Below are positions 1 to 7,705 of a stretch of 14,954 nucleotides of DNA, piece after piece (position 1 is the stretch's first letter; the number at the start of each line of letters is the position of its first letter). A program made the translations under genes and the position numbers. The stretch is from an uncultured Eubacteriales bacterium (GTDB taxonomy: Bacteria > Bacillota > Clostridia > Oscillospirales > Oscillospiraceae): the NCBI GenBank assembly GCA_900554625.1, contig USHP01000014.1, forward strand, positions 1-14,954, given 5' to 3'. The notes beneath the pieces were generated by a model. It made no database searches. It had not been told where the DNA came from and worked only from the letters and a program-made list of their open reading frames with translations.

Positions 1-1016
1 TCGGTCTGGAGAGCGCCGCGCGCGAGGCGCGATACGCCTTTCTTGAATCGGCGCGCGCGCAGTGCGGCGCGGATTGCATCGCGCTGGCGCAACACATGGA
101 CGATCAGGCGGAGACGGTGCTGATGCACTTGATTCGGGGAACGGGATTGAAAGGCTTGGGGGGAATTTCTCCCGTTCAGGGAAATGTGATTCGCCCCATG
201 CTAACCATTACCCGACAGGAAGTGGAGGATTTCCTGGAAGAGTGGAGCCTTTCCCATGTGGAGGACAGCTCCAACGCCGGTGATGCGTTTCTTCGTAACC
301 GCATCCGCCATCATATGATGCCGCTGCTGCGGCAGGAAAACCCCCGCATCTCCGAAAATCTATCTCAAATGGCTCTGCGGCTTCGGGAAGATGAAAAACA
401 GCTTGCGAAGCTTTCCCAGTTTGACCAACTGCCGGATGTTTCTGAGCTCGCCGCCATGTCCCGCAGTCAGCGAAGCCGGATGCTGGAACTGTTTTTGAAA
501 CAAAACGGGGTAAAAGAGCCGGAGCAAACCCATATTTCTCTGGCAGAGTCTCTGGTTTTTTCCGAAAATCCATCTGCCAGAGCGGCGTTTCCCGGCGGTG
601 TAACCCTGTCGAGAAAGTATGAACGGCTGGAAGTGCTGCAAGAGGTTCCCGACTGGGAAAGCTGCGTGCTGCCCTGTCCTGGAGAAGTGGAACTGCCGGG
701 ACTGCGGGTGACTTGTTTCCCCGCTTCTTCGTTGGCGCAAACCGCCGATTGCTTCACGGTTCACCCGCAAGGGGAGATCGTTCTGCGCCACAGGCAGCCC
801 GGGGATGTTTTACGCCGTCCCGGCGGGAGCAAACCGCTGAAAAAGTTGTTCATTGATTACAAAATTCCCGCTGCCCAGCGGCAGCAGATTCCGGTTGTTT
901 GCGATGAAGCGGGGATTTTGGGTGTATATTCCATTGGTGTTCATTGTGATCGTGCGGCAGCTTCGCTGCCTGCCGTGACCATCTGTTTTCAAAAGACAGA
1001 AAGAAAGGGAGAGTAA
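1..1016 (+). CDS. tilS: tRNA(Ile)-lysidine synthetase TilS, 5'-truncated by the window edge
   Basis: TilS uses ATP to convert cytidine 34 of the CAU-anticodon tRNA-Ile to lysidine, which lets it read AUA codons. The reading frame is open from base 3, so the gene enters from the left; about 337 residues are present and the N-terminal SGGxDS ATP-pyrophosphatase loop lies outside. The first visible residues (AAREARYAFLE, then HMDDQAETVLMHLIRGTGLKG) are the conserved part of the N-type ATPase domain. The middle holds the RPMLTITRQEVEDFL and FLRNRIRHHMMPLL segments. The C-terminus carries the TilS_C substrate-binding motif (RQPGDVLRRPGG, KPLKKLFIDYKIP). Stop TAA at 1014-1016 lies one base before the hpt ATG, so the two genes are probably translated together. 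An internal ATG at base 96 is not the start, because conserved sequence continues upstream. The first 90 bases are noticeably richer in GCG and CGC codons than the rest. Confidence 0.96.
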   Translation, partial: GLESAAREARYAFLESARAQCGADCIALAQHMDDQAETVLMHLIRGTGLKGLGGISPVQGNVIRPMLTITRQEVEDFLEEWSLSHVEDSSNAGDAFLRNRIRHHMMPLLRQENPRISENLSQMALRLREDEKQLAKLSQFDQLPDVSELAAMSRSQRSRMLELFLKQNGVKEPEQTHISLAESLVFSENPSARAAFPGGVTLSRKYERLEVLQEVPDWESCVLPCPGEVELPGLRVTCFPASSLAQTADCFTVHPQGEIVLRHRQPGDVLRRPGGSKPLKKLFIDYKIPAAQRQQIPVVCDEAGILGVYSIGVHCDRAAASLPAVTICFQKTERKGE

Positions 1017-1017
1017 C

Positions 1018-1557
1018 ATGGAAAAAGATATTCAGAAGATCCTGCTGACGGAGGAACAGATTCAAGAGCGCATTGCTCAGCTGGGACAGGTTTTGACCGC
1101 CGAGTACGCGGATAAAAACCCGGTAATCGTTGGCGTGCTGAAGGGCGTGGTTGTTTTCTACGCCGACATGATCCGTCAGATCAAAGTCCCCAGCCAGATT
1201 GACTTTATGTGGATTTCCTCCTATAAAGGAACCAATTCTTCCGGAATGACGGTGCGCCAGGATATTACCACGGATATCAGGGGACGGCATGTGCTGATTC
1301 TGGAGGATATCTTTGATACCGGCAATTCCCTGAGCTACACCGTGGAGCACCTGAAATCCAAGGAACCCGCATCCTTGAAGATTTGTACCCTTTTGGATAA
1401 ACCCCAGCGCAGAAATCCGGGCGTAACGCTGCAGGCAGATTATGTGGGCTTTACCATCCCCAATGAATTTGTGGTTGGTTATGGTCTGGATTATAACGAA
1501 AAATATCGCAACCTTCCCTTTGTCGGCATTTTGAAGCCGGAAGTATATGAAAAGTAA
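1018..1557 (+). CDS. hpt: Hypoxanthine(-guanine) phosphoribosyltransferase
   Basis: This cytoplasmic purine-salvage enzyme joins hypoxanthine or guanine to PRPP to give IMP or GMP. The protein has 179 residues, the usual length for bacterial HPRT. Visible motifs are the flexible active-site loop around SSYKG (residues 67-71), the PRPP-binding signature [14 protein letters not shown] (92-105) with its acidic pair E96-D97, and the purine-binding end DYVGF...EKYRNLP (141-167). The ATG at 1018 follows a purine-rich AAAGGGAGAG ribosome site and sits one base after the tilS stop. The tilS-hpt-ftsH order is well known in Firmicutes, including Bacillus subtilis, and supports the assignment. Any promoter for the set lies upstream of the window. 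Xanthine phosphoribosyltransferase is a less likely alternative given the sequence pattern. Confidence 0.97.
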   Translation: MEKDIQKILLTEEQIQERIAQLGQVLTAEYADKNPVIVGVLKGVVVFYADMIRQIKVPSQIDFMWISSYKGTNSSGMTVRQDITTDIRGRHVLILEDIFDTGNSLSYTVEHLKSKEPASLKICTLLDKPQRRNPGVTLQADYVGFTIPNEFVVGYGLDYNEKYRNLPFVGILKPEVYEK

Positions 1558-1571
1558 GGAGAACGCGCCCA

Positions 1572-3446
1572 TTGAAGAACCGTAGATTCATACCTCTGAT
1601 TGTTTATCTGGTAGTCCTGATCGCCATTTTTACCTGGGCAAAAGAACTGCTGAACAAAGAGGTGAATCAGATTCCCTATTCTGAAATTGTGGAGCTGTTC
1701 CAGCAGGAACAGGTTCGGAGTTTTGTGGTGGAGGATGATCTGATCGAACTTAACTTGTACACACCCTATAACGGGGAAACCAACCTGGTGGCGGCTCTGG
1801 CCGATCCGGAAAGCTTCCGCCAGGAGATGGGCCAGCTGCTGAGTCAGCAGTTGGAATCCGGTGTGCTGGAATACTATCACTTTGTACCGGATGAAGGATT
1901 TTCACCCTATGAATTGATTCTGCCCCTGGTCATTGCCGGGCTGGTGATTCTGTTCATCTGGGCAATTTTCATGAACCGGGCAAACAATACGAATCCTTTG
2001 AGCAATTTCGGCAAAGCTCGGACGGTGCTGGGGGTTCCCGAAGGAAAGAAAGTCACCTTTGCGGACGTAGCCGGTGCCGATGAAGAGAAGGATGAATTGC
2101 AGGAAGTGGTGGATTTCTTGCGGAATCCGGAGAAGTTCACGGAGATTGGTGCCCGGATTCCCCACGGCATGCTGCTGGTTGGCCCTCCCGGTACCGGTAA
2201 GACCCTGCTGGCCAGAGCGGTGGCGGGAGAGGCGGATGTTCAGTTCCTGTCCATCTCCGGCTCCGACTTTGTGGAAATGTATGTCGGTGTGGGCGCCAGC
2301 CGTGTCCGAGACCTGTTTGAGCAGGCAAAGAAGATTGCCCCGGCCATCATCTTCATTGACGAAATTGACGCAGTAGGCCGCAAGCGCGGCTCTGGCCTGG
2401 GCGGCGGTCACGACGAAAAAGAGCAGACCCTGAACCAGCTGCTGGTAGAAATGGACGGCTTCAGCCGGACCGAGGGTATCATCGTTCTGGCGGCAACCAA
2501 CCGCCCGGACATTCTGGACCCGGCACTGCTTCGCCCCGGTCGATTTGACCGACAGATTCATGTGGGCCGCCCGGATGTGAAGGGCCGGGAAGAAATCCTG
2601 AAAGTCCATGCCAAGGGCAAAAAGCTGGATGCTTCCGTGAACCTGAAAACCGTGGCTCGTTCCACCGCTGGTTTTACCGGTGCGGATCTGAGCAATCTGC
2701 TCAATGAAGCAGCCATCATGGCAGCCAGAGACAACCGTCCGGTGCTCACCATGGAAGATCTGAACGAAGCTCTGATGAAGATCACCGCAGGCCCTGCCAA
2801 AAAGAGCCGGGTACAGACCCGGAAGGATTTGAAGGAAACCGCAATTCACGAAGCCGGCCATGCCATTGCCATGTACAATCTGCCCACACACGATCCGGTG
2901 CGGCACATTACCATTATTCCCCGAGGAAATTCTCTTGGTGCTACCTGGTATTTGCCGGTGGATGACTCTGCCAACCTGACCCGCAACCAGATGTACGAAC
3001 AGATTGTGTCCCTGCTTGGCGGCCGCGTGGCGGAAGCTCTGTTCCTGGGCGATATCTCCGTCGGTGCATCCAATGACATTGACCGGGCAACCAAGCTGGC
3101 CCGGGACATGGTGGCCCGGTACGGCATGTGTGAAAAGCTGGGCACTGTATCCTATCTGGACGGCGGCGAAGTCTTTATCGGACGGGATTACCAAACCACC
3201 AAGAGCTATTCGGAAAAGGTGGCTGGTACCATCGATGATGAAGTCAAAGCCCTGATTGACAAAGCTTATGACCAGTGCAAGCAAATCCTGACGGACAACG
3301 CGGATAAGCTCCACCAGGTGGTGGATTTCCTCCTGGAGAAAGAATCTATGACAGGCGAGCAATTTGAAGCCCTGATGAAGGGTCAAAAGGTAGAGGATGC
3401 CTCTTCCACAGCCCTGTTTGACGGATTCGAGGAAACCAAAGAGTAA
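1572..3446 (+). CDS. ftsH: ATP-dependent zinc metalloprotease FtsH
   Basis: FtsH is a hexameric membrane AAA+ protease that extracts and degrades misfolded membrane proteins and some short-lived regulators. The 624-residue protein shows two membrane segments (about 7-23 and 113-134) flanking a small extracytoplasmic domain. The AAA module follows, with Walker A GPPGTGKT (204-211), pore loop MYVGVGAS (236-243; Tyr replaces the more common Phe), Walker [11 protein letters not shown] (259-268) and the second region of homology ending RPGRFDR (321-327). The M41 peptidase domain has the zinc motif HEAGH (426-430), and Asp502 in GASNDI is the likely third ligand. The start codon is TTG at 1572, ten bases after a GGAG site (1558-1561) that overlaps the hpt stop region. 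No ATG fits the membrane segment, so TTG is preferred. The C-terminus is short and acidic, as is usual. A strong terminator follows immediately. Confidence 0.98.
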   Translation: MKNRRFIPLIVYLVVLIAIFTWAKELLNKEVNQIPYSEIVELFQQEQVRSFVVEDDLIELNLYTPYNGETNLVAALADPESFRQEMGQLLSQQLESGVLEYYHFVPDEGFSPYELILPLVIAGLVILFIWAIFMNRANNTNPLSNFGKARTVLGVPEGKKVTFADVAGADEEKDELQEVVDFLRNPEKFTEIGARIPHGMLLVGPPGTGKTLLARAVAGEADVQFLSISGSDFVEMYVGVGASRVRDLFEQAKKIAPAIIFIDEIDAVGRKRGSGLGGGHDEKEQTLNQLLVEMDGFSRTEGIIVLAATNRPDILDPALLRPGRFDRQIHVGRPDVKGREEILKVHAKGKKLDASVNLKTVARSTAGFTGADLSNLLNEAAIMAARDNRPVLTMEDLNEALMKITAGPAKKSRVQTRKDLKETAIHEAGHAIAMYNLPTHDPVRHITIIPRGNSLGATWYLPVDDSANLTRNQMYEQIVSLLGGRVAEALFLGDISVGASNDIDRATKLARDMVARYGMCEKLGTVSYLDGGEVFIGRDYQTTKSYSEKVAGTIDDEVKALIDKAYDQCKQILTDNADKLHQVVDFLLEKESMTGEQFEALMKGQKVEDASSTALFDGFEETKE

Positions 3447-3450
3447 AACA

Positions 3451-3485
3451 AACCTCCTGCCATGATTTGGCAGGAGGTTCTTTTT
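3451..3485 (+). terminator. Rho-independent terminator of tilS-hpt-ftsH
   Basis: A perfect 11-base-pair stem (AACCTCCTGCC at 3451-3461 with GGCAGGAGGTT at 3469-3479) and a 7-base loop are followed by C and a run of five T. It begins five bases after the ftsH stop codon. Confidence 0.93.
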
Positions 3486-3490
3486 GCGCA

Positions 3491-3525
3491 TAAAAAACTG
3501 GCAGCGAACTTTGGTTCGCTGCCAG
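3491..3525 (-). terminator. Rho-independent terminator of cstA
   Basis: A perfect 12-base-pair stem (3498-3509 with 3514-3525, 4-base loop) is followed on the minus strand by six T (3497-3492). It lies just past the cstA stop and faces the ftsH terminator, leaving only a few bases between the two convergent units. Confidence 0.92.
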
Positions 3526-3532
3526 CTGTCAT

Positions 3533-4981
3533 TTACTTAGCCAGAGGAGTCTTATAAGCGGCGGCCTTCTTCTGGAACAGCAGCAGGAAGGCAACAGCGG
3601 CTACCAGACCGACCACAATGGCGATGGGGTAGTAGGTGCTGTAGGGAACACCCATGGGTTTCCACAGCAGGCCCATGCACTCAGGAGCGGCGAAGAAGTA
3701 AGTAATGGATACGCCGGTCATGAAAGTGGCAGGAACGGCGCACATCCAGTAGTTCTTGCCATTCTGAACCAGGTACATAGCAGCAGCCCACAGAGCGATC
3801 ATAGCCAGGGTCTGGTTGGACCAGGAGAAGTAACGCCATACCACGGAATAGTCGATCTGGCAGATAGCAGCACCGGCACCCAGCAGGGGGATGGTCAGCA
3901 GCAGACGCTTTTTCCAATCCTTCTGGTCGATCTTGAACCAGTCAGCCAGAGTCAGACGAGCACTGCGGTAAGCGGTATCACCAGAGGTGATGGGGCAGGC
4001 GATAACACCCAGCATAGCCAGAACGCCGCCCAGCTTGCCCATGGTGGTGTTGCAGATTTCATAGACAACAGCGTTGACACCGGCGCCTGCTTCCAGCAGA
4101 GCCTGGCTGTTCTCGTAGAAGGAAACACCAGCAGCAGCCCAAACCATAGCGATAACACCCTCAGCGACCATGGCGCCGTAGAAGACCATGTGGCCCTGCT
4201 TCTCACTGGTGCAGCAGCGAGCCATCATGGGGGACTGAGTGGCATGGAAACCGGAGATAGCGCCGCAGGCCACAGTGATGAACATGAAGGGCCATACATT
4301 GACGCCGCCGGCGTGCTGGTTGGAGAAGTTGTTCCACAGTTCGGGCATCTGGTAGTCACCGGAGAACATCAGAACACCGGAAACACCCACAGCCATGACG
4401 ATCAGGCAGATACCGAACAGGGGGTAAACCTTGCCAATCACCTTGTCGATGGGAACGAAGGTAGCGATGAAATAGTAGATGATGATGACACACAGCCAGA
4501 AGTTGGCATCCAGGTTCTCGGGAGTCAGCATAGCCAGCAGACCGGCAGGACCCTTGGAGAACACGACGCCGACCATGACCAGCAGGACAACGGAGAACAC
4601 ACGCATGACCTGCAGCATGACATTGCCCAGATACTTGCCGGTGATCTCGGAGATGCTGGCGCCTTCGTGGCGCATGGACAGCATGCCGCACATGTAGTCA
4701 TGGACACCGCCGGCAAAAATGGTACCGAAGACGATCCACAGATACACGATGGGGCCAAACAGAGCACCGTTCAGAGCACCGAAGATGGGGCCCAGACCAG
4801 CGATGTTCAGCAGCTGAACCAGGAAAATTTTCCAGCCCTTCATGGGGACAAAGTCAACACCGTCATTAAGGGTAATGGCGGGAGTTGCCCGGTCATCGGA
4901 ACCGAAAATCCGGTCTACGCGTTTGCCGTAAAACACGTAACCCAATGCCAGGAGTGCGATGGAGAGAATAAACGTAACCAT
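3533..4981 (-). CDS. cstA: Carbon starvation protein CstA family transporter
   Basis: CstA/BtsT family proteins are inner-membrane carriers linked to peptide use and, in studied members, pyruvate uptake under carbon limitation. The 482-residue protein is almost entirely hydrophobic with many membrane helices. It carries conserved family segments: IAGLGPIFGALNGALFGP (60-77), a GGVHDYMCGM loop (91-100), ISGFHATQSPMMARC (242-256) and a GDTAYRSARL motif (334-343). It is shorter than the roughly 700-residue E. coli proteins, which is common among clostridial members. The ATG at 4981 is chosen over an upstream in-frame ATG at 5059. It has a perfect AGGAGG six bases ahead, the family N-terminus (MVTFILSIALLALGYVFYGKR) begins there, and the upstream option would lie on the promoter. 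The gene is monocistronic, with its own promoter and terminator. The substrate is not shown by the sequence. Confidence 0.95.
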   Translation of the reverse strand: MVTFILSIALLALGYVFYGKRVDRIFGSDDRATPAITLNDGVDFVPMKGWKIFLVQLLNIAGLGPIFGALNGALFGPIVYLWIVFGTIFAGGVHDYMCGMLSMRHEGASISEITGKYLGNVMLQVMRVFSVVLLVMVGVVFSKGPAGLLAMLTPENLDANFWLCVIIIYYFIATFVPIDKVIGKVYPLFGICLIVMAVGVSGVLMFSGDYQMPELWNNFSNQHAGGVNVWPFMFITVACGAISGFHATQSPMMARCCTSEKQGHMVFYGAMVAEGVIAMVWAAAGVSFYENSQALLEAGAGVNAVVYEICNTTMGKLGGVLAMLGVIACPITSGDTAYRSARLTLADWFKIDQKDWKKRLLLTIPLLGAGAAICQIDYSVVWRYFSWSNQTLAMIALWAAAMYLVQNGKNYWMCAVPATFMTGVSITYFFAAPECMGLLWKPMGVPYSTYYPIAIVVGLVAAVAFLLLFQKKAAAYKTPLAK

Positions 4982-5030
4982 AGTCTTCCTCCTAAAAAAT
5001 ATTCCGAAGTATAAAACTCCGTACATGGGG

Positions 5031-5059
5031 ATTATAGTACGCATTCCTGGTTTTGGCAA
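5031..5059 (-). promoter_or_regulatory. Sigma-A promoter of cstA
   Basis: On the minus strand TTGCCA (5054-5059) and a perfect TATAAT (5031-5036) are separated by exactly 17 bases. Start of transcription is expected near 5024, giving a leader of about 43 bases with the AGGAGGA site at 4987-4993. No convincing catabolite-response (cre) site was found beside it. Confidence 0.85.
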
Positions 5060-5149
5060 TGGTCAGAAGCGGAAATTTTAACTTTTTGTGAACAACGTAG
5101 AATCTGTATTGTATTATTTGGCAAAAACTTACAAAAAATAAGGTGGCTG

Positions 5150-5167
5150 TTAGTCGTTTACGACAAA
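5150..5167. repeat. Short inverted repeat between hlyIII and cstA
   Basis: The element TTAGTCG - TTTA - CGACAAA pairs 6 of 7 positions around a 4-base loop. It lies downstream of the hlyIII stop and about 90 bases upstream of the cstA -35 box. It lacks a T-run, so it is a poor terminator; an operator or a chance palindrome are both possible. The rest of the 222-base gap is AT-rich with nothing else recognisable. Confidence 0.3.
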
Positions 5168-5203
5168 TATAGAAACGAATTCTGCACAAATCGGCAAAAT
5201 GAA

Positions 5204-5875
5204 TTATAGACCGTAAAGCAGAACTGCCAAAAACTGAAGCAGCGCGCCCAGATTCACAAACAGATGAAACACAGAGTGCATCCACTTGCGCTTTTTCCCA
5301 AGGCCATAAAGTATAGAGCCAATGGTATAAGCGATACCGCCGGAAAGCAGCAGCAAAAATCCGGGCATGGTGAGTACCTCCAAAACCTGACGGTAGAAGG
5401 GAATCACTGCCCAGCCCATGCCGATGTAGCAAACCATAGAGAAAACGGCATACTGCTTCAAATCAATGGCAGTAAAGACTACGGCAACCAGCGTCATCGC
5501 CCACTCAAAGGCGAACAAGCCCCAGGCCAGTTCGGGGTATACCGGACGAAGTGCGGACAACACAATGGCGGTGTAGGTCCCTGCAATCAAAAAGTAAATG
5601 GTGCAGTGGTCGATGACCTGCATGACCTTCTTGCCCAGGTTCGGGCGAAGACCGTGATATACACTGGAGATGGTGAAGGTAAGAATCATGGTGGTTCCGT
5701 AAATGGCAGAGGAAACGATGCCGTATACATTGCCATTCCCTGCGGCCTGAACAATACACAGAACCAACGCAACAATTCCCAGTACACCGCCAATGATATG
5801 GGTGACCATGTTGGTAATTTCTTCCCCTTTGGTATAATCGGGAAGACTACGGTCGGACAATTTTGTTCGCTTCAT
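5204..5875 (-). CDS. Hemolysin III / TrhA family membrane protein (PAQR-like)
   Basis: Members of this family (YqfA/TrhA, hemolysin III, PAQR) are seven-helix membrane proteins tied in some bacteria to membrane lipid homeostasis; haemolysis by the founder was shown only in E. coli expression. The 223-residue protein has about seven hydrophobic helices and the conserved family residues: a SSVYHGL His motif after the second helix, then DHCTIYFLIAGTYT, and a C-terminal HSVFHLFVNLGALLQF with the two conserved His of the predicted metal site. I start at the ATG at 5875 (MKRTKLSDRS) because GAGGA lies five to six bases upstream. Two upstream in-frame ATGs at 5887 and 5896 have poorly placed or no ribosome sites. 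No good terminator follows, so some readthrough toward cstA is possible. Confidence 0.92.
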   Translation of the reverse strand: MKRTKLSDRSLPDYTKGEEITNMVTHIIGGVLGIVALVLCIVQAAGNGNVYGIVSSAIYGTTMILTFTISSVYHGLRPNLGKKVMQVIDHCTIYFLIAGTYTAIVLSALRPVYPELAWGLFAFEWAMTLVAVVFTAIDLKQYAVFSMVCYIGMGWAVIPFYRQVLEVLTMPGFLLLLSGGIAYTIGSILYGLGKKRKWMHSVFHLFVNLGALLQFLAVLLYGL

Positions 5876-5907
5876 AAAAATCCTCATTTCCTGCATTTGA
5901 TATTTTC

Positions 5908-5916
5908 ACTATAGCA
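5908..5916 (-). promoter_or_regulatory. Extended -10 promoter of hlyIII
   Basis: The minus strand reads TGCTATAGT, an extended -10 (TGn plus TATAGT) about 33 bases upstream of the chosen start. No good -35 sits at 17 bases, as is common for extended -10 promoters. Confidence 0.55.
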
Positions 5917-6007
5917 CAGTTTTTGGATTTATAGTCCTACAATTGAAAATTCTCGCTCTACAAAGGGAAATGGAAGATTCTACTCCTGGTAGAGAGGGAA
6001 AATGGGG

Positions 6008-6036
6008 TTGACAAATGATGGCGCATAACTTACAAT
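6008..6036 (+). promoter_or_regulatory. Sigma-A promoter of the lysine riboswitch-lysA unit
   Basis: A perfect TTGACA (6008-6013) and TACAAT (6031-6036) are spaced by 17 bases. Transcription should begin near 6043, a few bases before the riboswitch P1 stem. The -10 box is the left arm of a perfect 15-base inverted repeat (6031-6045). Confidence 0.88.
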
Positions 6037-6045
6037 TCAATTGTA
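6031..6045. promoter_or_regulatory. Perfect inverted repeat over the lysA -10 box and start site, possible operator
   Basis: TACAATT - C - AATTGTA is a perfect odd palindrome covering the -10 hexamer and the expected start of transcription. Its right half continues as CAATTGTACT (6038-6047), identical to ten bases of the palindrome in front of the XRE regulator gene at 13208-13223. Binding by a repressor is inferred only from position and symmetry. Confidence 0.4.
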
Positions 6046-6046
6046 C

Positions 6047-6255
6047 TACGGCTGAGGTTGCGAAAACGATCAGTACACTTCCGGAGTGGCAAGAGCCGGG
6101 AGCCGAAAGGCGTTTTCGCCGAAGGATTTGTCTGATGCCAAGCGGGCTTTTCCTGGGGCTGCGCAGAATATGCGCAGAACTGTCATCCATGTGATGTTGT
6201 GCTGCCGGGGCAAAGCGATGTGTTTTCCCTGTGTCGGCGGCACAGGGATTTTTTT
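6047..6255 (+). promoter_or_regulatory. Lysine riboswitch (L box) with terminator-type expression platform
   Basis: The leader before lysA holds the L-box consensus in order. GAGGTTGCG ... TCAGTA lies near 6054-6074. GGGAGCCGAAAGG followed by GCCGAAGG lies near 6098-6124. CTGGGGCTGCGCAGAA...ACTGTCA, matching the GCUGG...CUGUCA block, lies at about 6153-6185. The closing P1 strand GTGCTGCCG lies at 6199-6207. A Rho-independent terminator follows: TCCCTGTG (6226-6233) with CACAGGGA (6241-6248) and seven T (6249-6255). The P1 3' strand 6199-6207 can instead pair with 6235-6243 (9 pairs, one G-U), destroying the terminator. The expected logic is that bound lysine stabilises P1, frees the terminator and switches lysA off. 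Recognition was by eye from known consensus blocks. Confidence 0.9.
6226..6255 (+). terminator. Riboswitch-controlled terminator before lysA
   Basis: An 8-pair stem (6226-6233 with 6241-6248) with a 7-base loop is followed by seven T. It ends 34 bases before the lysA start and overlaps the alternative antiterminator pairing with 6199-6207. Confidence 0.88.
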
Positions 6256-6289
6256 GTTGGTAATTTCCATAGAAAAGAGGATATGATGT

Positions 6290-7558
6290 ATGAAAAAGAC
6301 CCCCTTTCTCACCTTGCAGCAGGCGCAGAGAATCAAAGAGCAGATTCCTACCCCCTTTCATATTTATGACGAGGCCGGCATCCGCAAAAATGCCCGGGCG
6401 CTGAAGGAGGCCTTTTCCTGGAACAAGGGATTCCGGGAGTATTTCGCCGTGAAAGCCACTCCCAATCCTTATATTGTGCGGATTCTGAAGGAGGAAGGCT
6501 GCGGCTGCGATTGTGCCACCTATACAGAGCTGCTGCTGGCAGAAGCGGTGGGTGTCACCGGTCATGATGTGATGTTCTCTTCCAACGTGACACCGGAAAA
6601 GGATATGCGCAAGGCCTATGAAATGGGTGCTTATATCAACCTGGATGATTCTACCCATGTGGAATTTCTGGCACGGATTACGGATGGGAAGGTGCCGGAG
6701 ACCGTCTGTCTGCGGTATAATCCCGGCGGTTCTTTCTCGCTGGGCAACACCATTATGGATATGCCCCGGGATGCAAAGTACGGCATGACGGAAGACCAGA
6801 TGGCGGGAGCTATCAATCGGCTGATGAAGCTGGGCACCAAACACTTTGGCATCCATGCGTTCCTGGCCTCCAATACCACTGCCAACGAATATTATCCGGA
6901 ACTGGCCAGCCGGCTGTTCCGTCTGGCTGTCCGGCTGCGCAACGCTACCGGGGCTCACATTGCCTTTATCAACCTTTCCGGCGGCATTGGTGTGGACTAC
7001 CGCCCAGAACAGCCTGCCAGTGATATTCACACCATTGGCCAGGGGGTTCGGGAACGGTATCAGCAGATTCTGACCCCCCAGGGAATGGATGATGTGGCCA
7101 TTTATACGGAGCTGGGACGGTTTATGCTGGCGCCTTACGGCCATCTGATTGCCACAGTGCTGCATCAGAAGCACATTTACCGGGAGTATGTTGGCCTGGA
7201 TGCCTGTGCGGCGGATCTGATGCGCCCTGCCATGTATGGAGCTTATCACCATATTACTGTTTTGGGCAAAGAGGATGCCATTTTGGATCACGTTTACGAT
7301 GTCACCGGCGGTCTGTGCGAAAATAACGATAAGTTTGCCATCGAACGCAGTTTGCCGGAAATCGAGGTGGGCGACATTGTGGCCATCCATGATACCGGCG
7401 CCCACGGATATTCCATGGGATATAACTATAACGGAAAGCTTCGCTCCGCAGAGGTACTGCTGAAGGAGGACGGAACCTTCCAGCTGATCCGCCGCGCGGA
7501 GACAACCCGGGACTATTTTGCGACCTTTGACTGCACAGAATTTACCTTTGGTGAGTAA
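6290..7558 (+). CDS. lysA: Diaminopimelate decarboxylase, variant clade
   Basis: This PLP enzyme (fold type III) would decarboxylate meso-diaminopimelate to lysine, the last step of lysine synthesis. The 422-residue protein has an N-terminal alanine-racemase-like barrel with the PLP lysine in YFAVKATPNP (Lys55), a glycine-rich phosphate loop LSGGIG (229-234) and ELGRFML (274-280). The C-terminal beta domain carries RPAMYGAYHHI, CENNDKF (343-349) and HGYSMGYNYNGKLRSAEVL. It departs from classic LysA, with CENNDKF in place of CESxD and HAFLASN where HxGS is usual, so a relative acting on another basic amino acid is conceivable. The lysine riboswitch directly upstream strongly favours lysine synthesis. 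The ATG at 6290 has AAAAGAGGA nine bases ahead; an ATG at 6283 is out of frame. No clear terminator follows. Confidence 0.9.
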   Translation: MKKTPFLTLQQAQRIKEQIPTPFHIYDEAGIRKNARALKEAFSWNKGFREYFAVKATPNPYIVRILKEEGCGCDCATYTELLLAEAVGVTGHDVMFSSNVTPEKDMRKAYEMGAYINLDDSTHVEFLARITDGKVPETVCLRYNPGGSFSLGNTIMDMPRDAKYGMTEDQMAGAINRLMKLGTKHFGIHAFLASNTTANEYYPELASRLFRLAVRLRNATGAHIAFINLSGGIGVDYRPEQPASDIHTIGQGVRERYQQILTPQGMDDVAIYTELGRFMLAPYGHLIATVLHQKHIYREYVGLDACAADLMRPAMYGAYHHITVLGKEDAILDHVYDVTGGLCENNDKFAIERSLPEIEVGDIVAIHDTGAHGYSMGYNYNGKLRSAEVLLKEDGTFQLIRRAETTRDYFATFDCTEFTFGE

Positions 7559-7645
7559 TGTGCAATTTGAACAAAAGCGGGACGTGAATTTTGGCGGCAG
7601 CCGAGCAAAATAACAAGAAAATTTCATACTTTTCTGCTGAGGGTG

Positions 7646-7654
7646 TGCTATAAT
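7646..7654 (+). promoter_or_regulatory. Extended -10 promoter of the CBS-domain gene
   Basis: TGC-TATAAT is a perfect -10 with the TGn extension; the -35 region is weak. The leader carries a small hairpin (7663-7669 with 7678-7684, one G-U pair) before the AAAAGGAGA ribosome site. Confidence 0.7.
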
Positions 7655-7705
7655 GATACGGAAGGCGGGGGATACAGCCTGCCTCAGACCGAAAAGGAGA
7701 ACCCT

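Noticed and set aside
1902..3491. 529-codon open frame on the minus strand opposite ftsH
   Set aside because: It lies antisense to an unmistakable FtsH and runs through its terminator; it has no ribosome site or recognisable domain.
4190..5014. 274-codon plus-strand frame opposite cstA
   Set aside because: The His/Asp/Gln-rich translation is typical of the reverse complement of membrane-protein codons, and the frame runs over the cstA ribosome site.
5061..5076. Possible catabolite-response (cre) site near the cstA promoter (CAGAAGCGGAAAT)
   Set aside because: Several invariant positions of the cre consensus are missing on both sides of the central CG.
5956..5994. Repeated CTCTAC/TTCTAC with GTAGAG, forming small alternative hairpins upstream of the lysA promoter
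   Set aside because: The arms are only 5-6 bases and the arrangement is ambiguous; it could be chance in a short AT-rich gap.
7597..7620. Weak inverted repeat TTTTG...CAAAA after lysA as a terminator
   Set aside because: The stem is short and interrupted, and there is no T-run; readthrough into the CBS gene cannot be excluded.
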